Assembly (NCBI RefSeq): GCF_047495875.1
Contig: NC_092470.1
Location: 21,771,685 to 21,835,684 of the forward strand
Direction of reading: 5' to 3'
Source of the DNA: Pithys albifrons albifrons
Taxonomy: Eukaryota; Chordata; Aves; Passeriformes; Thamnophilidae
Length of the DNA stretch: 64,000 nt
Shown: positions 28,126 through 40,961 of the stretch, piece after piece
Layout: the number at the start of each line of letters is the position of its first letter
Numbering within the stretch: the first letter of the stretch is position 1
Notes under the pieces: generated by a model
What the model saw: the letters and a program-made list of their open reading frames with translations, nothing else
Told to the model about the DNA's origin: nothing
Database searches by the model: none
Made by a program: the position numbers and the translations under genes

Positions 28126-29840
28126 ATATGGAATTGGGAGGTACACCAGGGTTGGAGAAGTGCTGCCATAGCCTGTCCCTACATGGAAGGTGGTGTCCCT
28201 ACTCACAGCCGACGCGTGACTCGGCAGCTGGATCCAGCGGGAGGAGCAGCTGCCACTGTTGCACCAGGGACCTTCACCTCATCTGGCCCCCACATGGGAA
28301 GAAAAAGGAGGAGGAGGAGGAGGAAGATGGGGGTGATGCACGCCAGGAGCCCCCTGAGACGGAGCATGGAGTGTGCTGGGGTGGCCGGGAGGCTGATCAG
28401 GCTGGGATTTGTGCTGTCCAGCTGTCCCGGCCAAGCCGATGGCTTTTTTTAGCCACATGGGACGGGCAGATCCCGCTCCAGGAGGAAAAACAGCCCTGGA
28501 ACTGGCAGCCCGTGGCGGAGGGGCTGGGGGGGTGCAGCAGGCGCTGACGTCTTCGTGGCTTTAACATTAACCAGAGCAGGAGCCGCGGGGCCACAGCAGT
28601 GGGGCGGTCAGCGCCCAGAGCTCCACCGTCCGGCCGTCCCACCCCCACTACTCGCCCCACTGTTGCCAGCAGCCCCACAGCCGCATGCCAGCACTGCTGG
28701 GGCTGTCCCCCGGCGCAGGGCCCGGGGGCTGCCTGGCCGCCCCCCCAGATGCCCTTCCAGCTGCCCTTATCCCAGCCCTGCGGTTGGAGCCGCCCAGTGA
28801 CCACGGCACTGGCAGGACGAGGTCAGGCCAGCACAGCCGCCGTCCCCCCGCGAGGAAAGGACAAGAGCAGCCATGTGGCACAGGCCCAGGAAAGGCCCCA
28901 AACAAAGGCACTGTCCGTCCATTCCTGGCCTCAGCCCAGCCACCCGCCCTGACTGTGTCACACTGGTGTCCCCAGTGCGATGTCCCAGGGGGGGAACTGA
29001 GAGCTGGCAGGGCTGTCTGTGGGGCTGGGACCTCAGGAATCAACGGGCCCCAGAGGTTGGGGACCCAGCCAGGTCATGAACAGGGAAATAGAGAATCATC
29101 TGCATGTCATCCCAGCTGCCTGCAGGCAGCCCTATGTCTGCTCATGGGTGGGGGCACCAGGGGGCTGACAGGACCCGTGTGCCCGGAGGGCTGATGTGCC
29201 ATGTTTCCATGTGCTGCCCCCAGATGTGGGAGCTGCTGGCCTGCAGGCTGGGGTGGGGGCTGCTGTCTCCGCTTCAGCAACCATCTGACCCCTCCAAGAC
29301 TGCCACAGTGATCGTGCCCTGGGACTCCTGTGGAGACCCCTGCCCACCCAGAATTGACCAGTGTATCGGTGCCCACTGTCCCAGCAGTTGCTCTGGGCCC
29401 TGCTGACACCCAGCTGCAGCCACTGGCTCCAAGTGTGTCACTGTGGGGATACCCATGGCCATGGTTACCCCAAACCCCACAGAGTCATGTGTTGCCCCAA
29501 AACTCCCAGAGCTGAGTGTCACCACAAGGATCTCACCATGATGTCCGAGGCCAAGTGCACAGGCACCGGGTGTCCCCACGGCCACCGCTGCTACCAGAGA
29601 CCCCAAGAAAGGGCCCCCAGTGGGTGCTGCCCCCCAAAACCATGCTCCCCACTAGCCCGACGGCACTGTGCACCCCTGGCTTTGCTGGGGAGGCTGGGAC
29701 ATGCAGCCTCGGGGACACCAGCACGACCCCATTTGGGCCAGTGTCCCCCCAGCAACCGCGGGGGGTCACGGACCAACCCTAGAACTAGGGCTGCCAACTG
29801 AGCTAGGAGCTGCCGCCCCGGCTCCTGCCCCCGGGACCCC
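28126..29840. other. Intergenic sequence between IDH2 and SEMA4B
   Basis: No exon recognised. The stretch contains a short (AGG)n run near 28,302-28,325 and otherwise single-copy GC-rich sequence. The two flanking genes are transcribed away from each other. Confidence 0.6.
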
Positions 29841-30000
29841 CGGGACCCCCGGGACCCGCGGGGCGGGGCGGGGCGGGAGGGGCGGGGCGGCCCTTTGTTG
29901 TGCCGCGGGCGGAGCGCCCCCCGGAGCCGCCCCCGCACCGCCCCCCGCACCGGCCCCGCTGCCGGCGGCTCCCGCCGCGCCCCGGAGCCACCGAGCCGGT
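29840..30000 (+). promoter_or_regulatory. SEMA4B: CpG island, GC boxes and candidate non-coding first exon of SEMA4B
   Basis: Clustered GGGGCGGGG Sp1-type boxes (about 29,858-29,888) lead into a CpG-dense leader. It ends at a good splice donor (GAGCCG then GTGAGC, intron from 29,999). The first coding exon of SEMA4B begins after an acceptor at 34,362 and carries 52 bases of leader, so at least one upstream non-coding exon must exist; this is one candidate. A second CpG island at about 33,960-34,340, directly before the coding exon, could be an alternative promoter. Confidence 0.5.
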
Positions 30001-30019
30001 GAGCAGCGCGGGGGGCGGT

Positions 30020-30600
30020 GGGCACGGGCGGGATGTATGTGCGTGTGAGAGGGAGAGAGCACGAGGGTGTGTCTGTGTGTGCCAGCGTGTGCAGCCGAGA
30101 GTGTGCGGGTGTGGAATGGTGTGCGGGGTGTGGAGCGGTGTGCGGTGCTGTGCGGGGTGTGCGGTGCTGTGCGGGTGTGTGGAGTGTGCGGTGCTGTGCG
30201 GGTGTGCGTGCACAGGGGTGGTGTGTGCACGTGCCCGGACGTCCCCGAGGAAGGTGTGCTCGGGGGGTGGTTGAGGGGCTAAGGATGCGTGTGAGTGTGA
30301 GAATGTGTGAGTGTGACTGTGTGTGTGTGCCCGCCTGTGTGAGTGTGCGTGTGTGTGTGACTGTGTGTGTGTGCCCGCCTGTGTGAGTGTGCGTGTGTGT
30401 GCCCATGTGTGTGACTGTGTGGCTGTGCACGTGCATGTGTGTGCAAGAGCGTGTGTGAGTGTGTGTACATGTGCATGGTAAGTGTGTGACTGTGCACCTG
30501 GGCGCGAGTTTGCCGCTGTGTGTGTCTGTGACTGTGCCTGTGTACATGTGTGTGTGCATGTGCAAGTGCGTGCCTGTGTGTGTGTATGTGCAGGGTGTGG
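30020..30600 (+). repeat. TG-rich simple and degenerate repeat
   Basis: Long alternating purine-pyrimidine sequence dominated by GTGTGTG with GTGCGGTGCTGTGCGG and GTGAGTGTG variants. It starts within about 25 bp of the candidate SEMA4B first exon and thins out towards 30,880. Alternating TG tracts can adopt Z-DNA. The long ORFs on the opposite strand (Thr-His-rich) are artefacts. Confidence 0.85.
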
Positions 30601-33600
30601 GCACGCTGGGGGCGGTTCCCACAGCCTGTTCCCAGACGTGTGTTTGCTGCCCAGGGCGTGAACACCCCGTGACCTCGCTGCGTGTGTTTACATGTGCTGG
30701 GTGTGCGTACACTGGGGCTCGGCCGAGGGCGCGGAAGTGCACGCACAGTGCTTGGGATGGGCATCGTGGGCTCCTCGTGGGGAGCCATGTTAGTGCACCT
30801 TCAGGGATGGGGCACACGTGTGCGTGGTGTGACCCACATGTGTGCTGTGTCCCGGATGCCTGTGTAGTGCACATGTGCTGTGTCCCAGGCATGTGGCCAC
30901 AGCATCTGAGGAAGTGTTGGTGCCCAGGCAGCCCCTGGGCTGGCGGCACCGGGAGGGTCAGGGTTCCATGGGGTGTTGGGTCACTCCATGGGCCCCAGTG
31001 CCTGCTCTAGCTAGGCCTGGGGCTGCTTGGGGGGCTGGCACCCCCAGTGACACAGGCAGAACCTCAGCAAGGGTACCAACGATGCCACAGGTACCAAGGG
31101 TACAAGACCAGTGCTTGTTTGGGCTCTGTAGTCAGTACTGGCTAGGAAGAGGGCACACGTCCCTGATGCAGGACCCCCCATTCCTGCACTCCAGAGTCCC
31201 ACTGTGCCTGTGCTCGGAGCCCACCAACTTGTTACCTCCCAGGGGTGCTCTCTGCCTCGGGTGCCTGCTGGCTCCACTCTGCCCTGTGCTAGGGCTGCCC
31301 AACAAGCAGGGGAGGCCCAGGGCAGCATCCCGTGTATCCTGCAGCCCCTGGGCAGGCAGCGCTGGCATGCAGGCAAGGCTCTGGCATCACAGGAGACAGC
31401 TGGACTGTGGTCCTCAGAGCAGAGCAGGAGCAATGGGACATGTGTGTGTTTTTGGGTGCCTGGTGCCCTGTATGCAGGGTGCCCCCGCAGCACTGTGCTG
31501 GGGCAAAAGGGATGCTGTGGGAGAGTGGGGGACTGGCGGTGTGCCACCATCAGACAGTATCAGTACCGGAGCTGGGAGGTCCTGGCAGCAGAGCCTGAGC
31601 TGGTAGTGGGCCTGGGCATAAGGGCAGCCCAGCTTTGTTCCGTAGGAGGCCCTTGGCTCAGGCAGTGTGTCACAGCTGATACACATGGAATGGGGGATGC
31701 CCCGGGGCCCTGTGGGGAGCACTGTCATGCCACAATCCAGAGGCTGCCCCAGTCCCTTGTCCTACTCAAGGCTTCTCCCACAGGGGGCTGCCAGGAAGCA
31801 GCAAAGCTGAGCTGTGTCCATGTCATGCTCCAGCCGCGGCCATGCCACCAGAGGTATCCCCATCCAGTAAGACCTGCAATCTCTGAGCAGCTGGGGCTGA
31901 GCAGCTGGGGCTGGAGCATTTGTGTGACTCTGTAGGGCCCGCGGCTGCGCGCTGCAGGTGTGTGTGCACGTGTGCTCACACACTGTGTGTGTGCACAGCC
32001 GATGGCAGGGACTGCCTGGTTCTGTCTGGCAGCTCCCAGCAGCCATCCGAGCCAGGGACACGCGTGTGAGCCGAGAGGTGGGGAGAGCCCAGGCACGTGG
32101 GCTGCGTGCAAGCCTGGTACTGGTCGCTGAGCAGGGACTGTGCCCACACTGCTGCCTGTACTAGGGCAGGCTGTGGAGGAAGGTGGGAATGCTCAGCAGC
32201 AGCAGCATCGAGGCACACACAGCCCTGTCCTCGCTCCCTGCAAGCAGCAGCACCAGCTCCACCACCACCACCTTCCTGGGCACCCACTGCCAGCAGGAAC
32301 AGAGTGGCAAGTGCTGGCATGGGAATTTGGTGCAGAAACCACCACTCCACCTGCCCACTGACTGTAGGCCATGGGTTGTGGTGCTGCCCAGATATCCAGA
32401 GCGGTTTCCCCATTGCTGACAGCAAGCAGGGAGGGTGGCACGGCCACCGCAGCAGTGCGTGCTGGTGCTTGCAGCAGGGCACAGGGCACGCACAGGCCCG
32501 CGCGGTGCGGAGCAGGGCAGGGTGCTGTGGGTGCCCCCGGCGCTGCCCCGCTGGCAGCTGCGTGGGCAGGACGGGAGATAAATGGGAGTTTGGCATAAAC
32601 AGCTCCGGCTGCCAGGAGCGCTGGAGCAGCACTTAAAGGCGCAGGCTCTGGCCTGGCTCCGCTGCCTGCTCCTGCCCTCCTTGCCCTCTCTTTCCCTCCC
32701 TCCCCTCCTGCTGTCCTGCCCTGCTTGATCCTTCCCTCCCTCCCTGCCTGCCCCTTCCCTTCCCTCCTACTCCCGCCCCCCCTGCCCACCCTACAACAGC
32801 TGTCCTCCCCACAGGGAGCATGGGTGCCATCACACCAGGGTGTTGGCACTGCACTTCCACCGCCGTGCATAGGCTGGGTTCCCAGACCCCCCAAAGGTGC
32901 CATGGGGTGCCATGGCTGCAGGGTGAGTGCTGGCTCCCACCCCACACAGGGTAATATACCTGGCTGGGGTGACTTAGAGTCCTGTCCATCTGTTGCACTT
33001 CCCGGGCAAAGGGTGCTGATAAGGCCGGGGTGGAGCTGTGAGGCTGTCCCAGGCCTGGGAAGGAATGTTGGGCTTCGTCAGGCACAGCAGGAGCAGCAAG
33101 AACAGGAAGGAAGCAAGGCTGAGGGGGGACAGTGGGGCACCCCCCAGCCCCACCCCCTGGGCACCAGGTATGGCCACCCAGCAGTGCCGAGTGGGCAGAC
33201 TGTGTGAGTGTGGGCACCGCTGTCCCAGCAGTGTGGGCACAGCCGTTCAAGAAGTGTAGCTACAGTTGTTCCGGGTCTGCGGGGAGTGCTCCTCCCCAGC
33301 AGGGAGCTCGCAGGGGGTCCCACCAATGCGGTGCCAGGGCTGGGACTAGCCAGGCAGAACATGGGGGGCTCTGTTCCACATGGGAGGGGCAGTGGTGGGC
33401 ATCCCAAACCCAAGAGAGCTGTCTGTTGTGGGAGAGTCCCCATCCCTCTGTCCCCCGTCACCCCGTTGCCATGGCGATATAAGGAGCTGTCATTAATAAC
33501 AGTTGCGTGGGGGCTGCTGGCCAGGCGGGCAGCACTCCCAGGGCTGTGGGAGCTGCGAACCCTGGCTGGGAACAAAGCCCATCGAGGGCCCAGGCAGAGG

Positions 33601-34362
33601 GTTCTGCCCAGCACTGTCTCCTCGGTGGCATGGCCGCACCGGGGCCCCCGGGACGGGCACAGGAGCTGGCAAGGATGTGTCCCCTCTGCCGGTGCTGCCT
33701 GTGGGGACACCGGTGCCAGCCAGCTCTGCCCGTGGTGGGGCTGGCACAGGCACCTAGTGGGACCCCATCACTGCCGAAGGAGAGCAGGGAGCGCCGGGCT
33801 GTGCCGGGCCCAGTGGCCATGGGGCACAGCCCGAGCTGAGGGGCAGGGCTGTCCCCAGGGCAGAGACATCCCCGGGACAGCCTTTGCGGGGACAGCCACC
33901 CACCACCAGCCAGCCCCTCCCAGGGCACCCCTGGGGTCGTGGTTCCGCCGGTTCCCCCTCCCGCGGGGCCGAGGGGTGCGGGGAACCCCCGGCTGTCCTT
34001 AGTGCCGGGGACAAAGCCCCGTCCGCTCCGGACCGTGACGGCCGCGGGGCGGGGACCGGGGCCGAGTCCCACCGGGGCGGGGCGGGGGCGGCACCGGCGG
34101 GAAACCGGCCGCCTCCTCTTCCGAGCGGCCCGCCCCGCCCGGGGCACCGGCGGGGCTGGGGCTGCCGGGACTGCTCGGCACGGCCGGGGACGGCTTGGGG
34201 GCGGATCGGTAATGCTCGGGGCGGCCGTGCGGGGCCTCGCGCGTGGCCGCCCCGCCCGGTGCCGAGGGCGGGCGGGCAGCCCCGGGGCGGGCGGGGCGGG
34301 GCCGGACCGGACCGGACCGGACCGAGTCGCACCGAGTCGCTGAGCCCCTTCTCTTCCTGCAG
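30601..34362 (+). other. SEMA4B: SEMA4B 5' intron (inferred), no other gene seen
   Basis: Single-copy sequence with a pyrimidine-rich tract (CCTCCCTCCC-like) at about 32,640-32,790 and a CpG island at about 33,960-34,340 that ends in GGACC repeats. No coding exon was recognised on either strand. A GT donor near 34,209 could end a second non-coding first exon. Confidence 0.5.
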
Positions 34363-34414
34363 GTCTGCAGCGCCCGGGCGGCTTCGGCGGAGCCCCGGGC
34401 CGGCGCTGCCCGGG

Positions 34415-37400
34415 ATGGCGGCGCGGCCGGTCCTGCCGTTCCTGGCTGCCTTGCTGCTCTCGGCGTCTCCAGAGCCCGTCCCGCGGGTCAGCCTGCCCTA
34501 CGGTGAGTGCCCGCTAACCCTCGGGGAGTCAGGGTCCACTGGCACCGGCGGGGCTCCGGCCGCAGCGTCCCGCGGCTCCCCGGGCTTGCCGCGCCACGGG
34601 ACGGGCGTGGAAACGCCGTGTAACAGTGCGAGGCTGTGCAGCCCCTGCGAGCCCCCCGGGACATGGGGAGCCTCCGGCAGCGGGGCCGCCCCGGGGATGC
34701 TGTGGGGCGCAAGGACACACGTCCCTGTGTCCAGACCCACCCCGAGGGCGGAGGGCTCTGGGGCGCCCAGGGGTGCTCGTGGCACCGCACGCAGGGCAGT
34801 GGTAGCAGCTGTGCCCTGCACAGGATGCGATGGGCTGAGCCGGCTGTGGGACTCTGCCCGTGGCTCCCCTCGCTGCTCACTGTGCCCCTGGGGCTCTGCC
34901 AGCCCCTTACTTTGCCGTGCTCAGCTCTGGCTCTTGCAGCCCCCCACCAGCTGCGTGGTCCCAGAGCTCGGGGGGCTGTGCTGGAAAGGGGCTGGGGAAG
35001 GACATCGAGGAGGGTGCTTAACCAGGCAGAGCCCTCACAAGTGGAGGGCCTGGCTGCAACCCTCTCGTGCCCTGCAGTATCCCCCAGCAGCTGGCACAGG
35101 GTGGGATAACAGCTGGGCACACTCCTCAGCAGCTGTGTTGGGGTGGATGAGGGGCCACCCACGGGTGTCCGGGCTGTCTGTGCTGCTGGGAGAAGGTGGC
35201 TGGATCCAGCTGCTGGCAGCCAGCAGAGCCCGTCCCGTCCTGTGCTGGGCAGCCTGGGAGGGTGCCGTGGTTTGGGCAGCTGGGAGCACTCCCTGGCTCA
35301 GCACACTGTGGCTTGCTGGCATGGACGTGGCCCTGCCACGTGCTCTTGTGACCGCTGGCCATGGACATGGTGGCACCAACAGATGTGGGACCCGCCGAGC
35401 TGGACAGGAGGCTGGAAGCCAGCGGGACAGCCAGCTTGGCCTCGTGCCATGTTGTGCTGTGCTGCGTCGAGCCACGCTGCCCAGCCCTGCCTCCACAGAC
35501 CGGTTCTGCCCGTGGTCTGCCCACCTGTGAGGCTGTGGGGGTGCCAGGCTGCAGCCATAGGCAGTGCCTGGAGTTCTGCAGGAGCACTGCAGGAGGAGCT
35601 GGGCAGGGGGCATGGGCCAGTGGCCCATGTGTGCCCGGTGGTGGCTCCCATGGAGTTTCATGGGGCTGCAGCCAGGGGAGGGAGGAGCTGGGAGTTGCTC
35701 TCCTGGGAGCGCTGGATGTGCCTGCAGCAGGTTTGTCTGGAAGAAGCAGGTCGTGTCCTGACAGGTCCCTGGCAGCTGCACCAGCAGCTCCCCTTGCTGG
35801 GACAGCTCTGCAGGGCTCAGGGGCCCTGCTGCCCCTTCAGTGCCATGCCCACCACAGGTGGCATCATCCTAGTACTGGGGTGCAGGACCCCTCTCGGATA
35901 ATTCCCTGGGCTGTTGGCTTCCCCCTCTCTGTGGCGCTGTGGGAGAGGTGGGGTGGGTGCTGGGGTGGAGGCCAGCTGAGGCCCCCAGGATGGGGAAGGT
36001 ACTACCCCATCCAGGGGCATTAGGGGTGTGTGGAGCAATGGGAGGGGCAAGCAGCAGGTTCCTGCCCCACAGCACTGTTGCCTCACAGGTCCTCAAGCCC
36101 TCACACTGGATCTCACTGGGCAGGGTCTGACAGGAGCCCCAGGGCTATCCTGGTGGGGCTTGGGAGCAGGCAGAGGCTTGAGTGAGGTCAGGGAGTCCCC
36201 GGGGTGTCAGAGGTCAGGGAGTTGGCAGTGTGAGTCAGCCCAGCCAGGCCCATCTGATTCAGAGCAGCAGTGGGAGAGGAAGGGCTTCCGGGGCCAGGCC
36301 ACCCACGCAGGACAGGATGGGATGGGACAGGATGGTGCTCCCTGACTCAGCACGGCCACTGCCCCGTGTCCGGCAGGGGCTGAGCCCAAGGGCCAGGGTG
36401 GACAGCACAGGGCTGAGTCCCATATCTGGCATGGGCTGCGCTGAGCTGAGCCCTGCTTCCAGCACAGGCTGAGCTCTGTGAGCTGGGGCAGGAAGATGCC
36501 ACTGGCACTTGTCTCTCCCTGCTGCGAGGCTGGGGTCCTCGTGGGCCCAGGCTGGGCTGAGCCTCCTGCGCCACAGGGCTGAGCCCTGGGGCTCTGTGTG
36601 GCCAGGCAGCTGCCCCAGTCCTGGTTCCCCAGGGCCTGGACACAGCAGCACCTCGTGGCTGCCCTCGGGCACTACTGTGGCCATGCACAGTTCACTGCAG
36701 TACATGTGGTGCCATGTGTGTCTGGCAGCACGGGCAGAACCTCATCTGGCCCTGGTTGCTTTGGGTGGGTGGCATGGCCGAGGTGCTGAGCAGAGGGGCC
36801 AGGAGCAGCTGTGGTGTGGGGTCCTGGGGGTCAGGTGCTCATGTGAGGCTGATGCCTGTCGCTGTCCCCCCACAGACTCACCCGAGCGGGTAGTGCAGCG
36901 GTTTGAGGCACCTGGCGTGTCCAACTACACAGCCCTGCTCCTGAGCCCAGACGGCAGGACTCTCTACCTGGGGGCACGGGAGCTGCTTCTCGCCCTTAAC
37001 ACCAGCCACTTCCACCCCGGCGCCCCGGCCCGAAGGGTGAGCTTGGGAATGGACTGGGCTGCCCTCAGGGAGGGAGAGGGCACCCAGGCAGCCGGAGTGC
37101 AGGGGCTTCCCTCCCTGCCAGCATTTCAGGTCTGAGTGAGTCGCTGTATTTGGGAGCAGCCACCCCCAAGCAGAATGGTTGAGGTGGGGAGGACATGGGT
37201 GCTGGGTACAAGCCCTAGAAAGGTGTGCATGTACCAGGCACAAAAGGGGCTCCCAGTGACTGTCCCCTCTCCACAGCTGCTATGGAGTGCGGATGAGGAG
37301 AAGAAGAGGCAGTGTGTGTTCAAGGGCAAGGACCCCCAGGTGAGCCCCACTACCAGTGGCCATCAAGGCTGTGGTAGAAGTGAGGAGTGCCCCGTGCAGG

Positions 37401-40400
37401 GTGGATAAGAGGGGGATGGCTGAGCTGAGGGCTGAGCCTGGTCCTCTGACCCCCACAGAGGGACTGTCACAACTACATCAAGCTGCTGCTGCGGCTGAAC
37501 AGCACACACCTGTACACCTGTGGGACCTGCGCCTTCAGCCCAGCCTGTGCCTACATCGTGAGTACAGGAGCAGGGCCCCATGCAGGTCCACCCATGCTGT
37601 TGGGACCCTGCAACACAGTCCTGGGCACTGGGATGAGCTCTGCCAGCTCACAGCCTTGTCCTGTTGCAGAACATACAGCGCTTCATCCTGGAGCGGGACA
37701 CATCAGGGAAGGTGGTGCTGGAGGATGGGAAGGGACGCTGCCCCTTTGACCCTGAGTACCGCTCCACAGCTGTCATGGTCGGTAAGACACAGTTCCCCAG
37801 TGCCCTCACCCTCCCTGCACTGCCTCAGGACCCTTGCCCTCCCTGTGCCACCCCGGCACTCTCATCCTCCCTGCAGTGCCATGGGACCCTCACCCTCCCT
37901 CTGTGCCTTGCCTTCCCTGCATCTGCCCAACTGGGCTGAGCCAGAGTCGGGCTGCCACGGACCGTTGTGGGAAGCCATTCCAGTGGCCTGTGCCGGGTCC
38001 CAGCGGAAGTGTCTCTTTGGTAGATGGTGAACTCTATGCCGGGACTGTCAGCAACTTCCAGGGCAACGAACCGACCATCTCCCGCAGCCAGGAGAGCCGC
38101 ATCACCCTCAAGACTGAGAACTCCCTCAACTGGCTGCAGGGTGAGCACTGGTTGAGTTCCTCGTTCCTCAGGGTGTGGGAGGCTGGGGACAGGACCAGTA
38201 GGGCTGAGGGTCCCTGTGTCTCCAGACCCAGTGTTTGTGGGCTCAGCCTACCTTCGTGAGAGTCTCCCTGCTGGCAACCCCGAGGGCGATGACGACAAGG
38301 TCTACTTCTTCTTCAGTGAGACTGGGAAGGAGTTTGACTACTTTGAGAACACCATCGTCTCACGCATCGCACGTGTGTGCAAGGTGGGTGCAGGGCAGTG
38401 GGGATGCATGAGGGACTGTGCCTGGGATATGACTCACTGCTGGGTTGGGGGGGATGGGGGTCCACCCTGAACGTTTCCAACCCTCGGTGCCTGGACCGCT
38501 GCTCCACTCACCCAGCCCCTGAGGCTTCCCTTCAGCCACGGCTGTGGCGTCGCATCCTGACCCGCTGTGCTGCACAGGGGGACCAGGGTGGGGAGCGTGT
38601 GCTGCAGCGGCGGTGGACGACGTTCCTGAAAGCTCAGCTGCTCTGCTCACACCCCGAGGATGGGTTCCCCTTCAACGTGCTGCAGGACATCTTCGTGCTC
38701 ACCCCAGGCGAGCTGCACTGGAGGGACACACTCTTCTACGGGGTCTTCACCTCACAATGGTAAGTGGCAGGGACCTGGGCCACTGCGGAGGGCAGTGCAG
38801 GGGGTTTGGTAGATGCAGGGGCCTGATCTTGCCATGGACTCTGCCTCTCCCCACAGGAACAAGGGCGGGCTGGGCTCGGCCGTCTGTGCCTTCCCCATGC
38901 GCAGTGTACAGCGTGCCTTCGACGGGCTCTACAAGGAGGTGAACCGTGAGACGCAGCAGTGGTACATGGACACTGGCCCAGTGCCGGAGCCCCGACCAGG
39001 CACAGTAGGTGCCCCCTCGGCATCTGCCCTAGCACAGGACACGGCACAGCCCCTTGTGCTCTTCTGGTCCTGGCGGCTGCCACGGCAGAGCCGCCCACCC
39101 ACCCACTGCCCTAAGGCCTACCAAGCCCCTTCCTCTCCCTCACAGTGCATCACCAGCCACACGCGGCACCTGAAGATCAATTCATCACTGCAGATGCCGG
39201 ATCGGGTGCTGAACTTCATCAAGGACCACTTCCTGATGGACAGCCCAGTGCGCAGCCAGCCGCTGCTGCTGCAGAGCCGCCGGCGCTACCAGCAGATCAG
39301 TGTGCACCGCACACAGGGCCTGCACGGCATCTACGACATCCTTTTCCTGGGCATGGGTGGGTGCAGGCAGGCCCTGGCAGGGTAGGGGGTACACTGTGTG
39401 CCCTGACCCCACTCAGCACAGCCCCTCTGTTCACAGATGACGGGCGGCTGCACAAGGCTGTGCGAGTGAACCATGGTGTGTACATCATCGAGGAGATCCG
39501 CCTCTTCCCTGATGGGCACCCCATTCTCCAGCTGCTGCTGGACCAGGACCAGGCAGGAGCTGGGGCAAGGGGGGATGCTGGGGGCTCAGCCTGCGTGGGG
39601 CAGGTCCTATTTGTGGACTGGGGGCAGGGGCCCAGGAGGGCAGGGGTGTGCAGGAACCAACCCCCTGACTCCGCTGTGTCCCCTCTCGCAGGGCCTAGTC
39701 TATGCAGCCACATACGCGGCGGTGGCCCAAGTGCCCTTTGCCAACTGCAGCCTATATCGCAGCTGTGGGGAGTGTGTGCTGGCACGGGACCCCTTCTGTG
39801 CCTGGAGCCGGGGTGCCTGCCGCAGGGTCATGTCGCACCCTCCAGCACACCCACAGTAAGTACTGCACCCATCCTGCTCCATGCCCCTGCATCCCACAGC
39901 ACCTCACTGCACCCTGCAGCACCCCACTACCCTGACACTTCTCTCTCCCCAGGCTCTGGGCGCAGGACATCGAGGACGCTGACACAGAGCGGCTCTGCCA
40001 GCTGGCCAATGCCTCCCAATCCCGTCCCCGCATCCTCCTGCCCCCAGGTGAGCTCCTGTGCATCCTGCCACGGGACCGGGTGCCCCAGGGGCTCCCACAC
40101 ATCTCAGACTCCTGCTTCCCCCACCCCCACTGCCCCGCTGGTCCACATCTGGGGTCCCCTTGCTGACCATGGGTTCTGTCCGCAGCGTCGGGTGCCCCGT
40201 GCCAGCAGATCCAGCTGCCACCCAACGCAGTGCAGCCATTGCCATGCCGGCTACTCTCCAACCTGGCCTCGAGGCGCTGGCTGCATAACGGGGCACCTGT
40301 CAATGCCTCCTACCTGGTGCTGCCTGATGGGGCCCTCATCCTGGTGGGGAGCCCCGAGCGCGCAGGCACCTATGAGTGCTGGTCGCTGGAGGAGGGATTC

Positions 40401-40961
40401 CGCAAGCTGATGGCCAGCTACTGTGTGGGCATGCAGGAGCTGGGCCGGGGGCCACTGGACCATGGCAGAAAGGTGTCTTCTGGCCATGACACCCTGGAGA
40501 CGGTCAGCACGTCCCGGAGCACCTCAGCAGTGGGCGGTGCCACGGCACGGCTGGTTGGCAAGACCTACTGGACCGAGTTCCTGGTGATGTGTGTGCTCTT
40601 CGCTGCTGCCGTCCTTGTGCTGGCCCTCTTCGTCCTGCATCGGCACCATGATGGCATGAAGGCCTTACTGGAGCCTGGAGACCCCAGCCGGCACCAGAAG
40701 CCACCCCGCAAGGCAGTGGAGACACTGCCCCTGAATGGCAGCAACCTGCCCAGCACGGCATCTGAGCACAAGGGCTACCAGGCCCTGCAGGACAACTACA
40801 TCATCAGCACCCCTGTACACGAGCCCTCGGGTCCCCCACGCGCCTTTTCCGAGTCAGAGAAGAGGCCCCTCCATGTCCGGGACAGCTTTGTGGAAGTGTC
40901 TCCCGCCTGCCAAAGACCCCGGGTGCGCCTGGGCTCCGAGATCCAGGACTCAGTGGTGTGA
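34415..40961 (+). CDS. SEMA4B: Semaphorin-4B
   Basis: Fourteen coding exons: 34415-34502, 36876-37036, 37277-37339, 37459-37557, 37670-37781, 38024-38140, 38226-38383, 38578-38759, 38857-39004, 39146-39356, 39437-39552, 39692-39855, 39953-40047, 40186-40961. They give 829 residues (human about 832-837). A signal peptide (about 1-19) is followed by a sema beta-propeller to about residue 500. Next come a PSI cysteine module (NCSLYRSCGECVLARDPFCAW region), an Ig-like domain (GAPVNASYLVLP, YECWSLEEGF), one membrane span (about 703-722) and a cytoplasmic tail ending DSVV, a PDZ-binding motif. It is a type I membrane semaphorin for cell-cell signalling. The junction at 39,552 uses a GC donor instead of GT. 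Confidence 0.96.
34503..36875 (+). other. SEMA4B: SEMA4B intron after the signal-peptide exon
   Basis: A 2.4-kb intron separating the signal-peptide exon from the first sema-domain exon. Single-copy sequence; no repeat array or further exon was recognised. Confidence 0.7.
39553..39691 (+). other. SEMA4B: Non-canonical GC-AG intron in SEMA4B
   Basis: The upstream exon ends ...GACCAG at 39,552 and the intron begins GCAGGA. No GT in the neighbourhood keeps both frame and alignment. The acceptor is CTCTCGCAG at 39,691. The resulting join LLLDQDQ|GLVYAA lines up without a gap with human LLLDTHR|GLLYAA. Confidence 0.75.

Noticed and set aside
29591..30949. His-Thr-rich 452-codon frame on the minus strand
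   Set aside because: It is the reverse complement of the TG-rich repeat and overlaps the candidate SEMA4B promoter.
33884..35530. SEMA4B start extended upstream to 33,884
   Set aside because: The frame is open upstream only because of GC richness. A splice acceptor at 34,362 and a proper signal peptide from 34,415 mark the true start.
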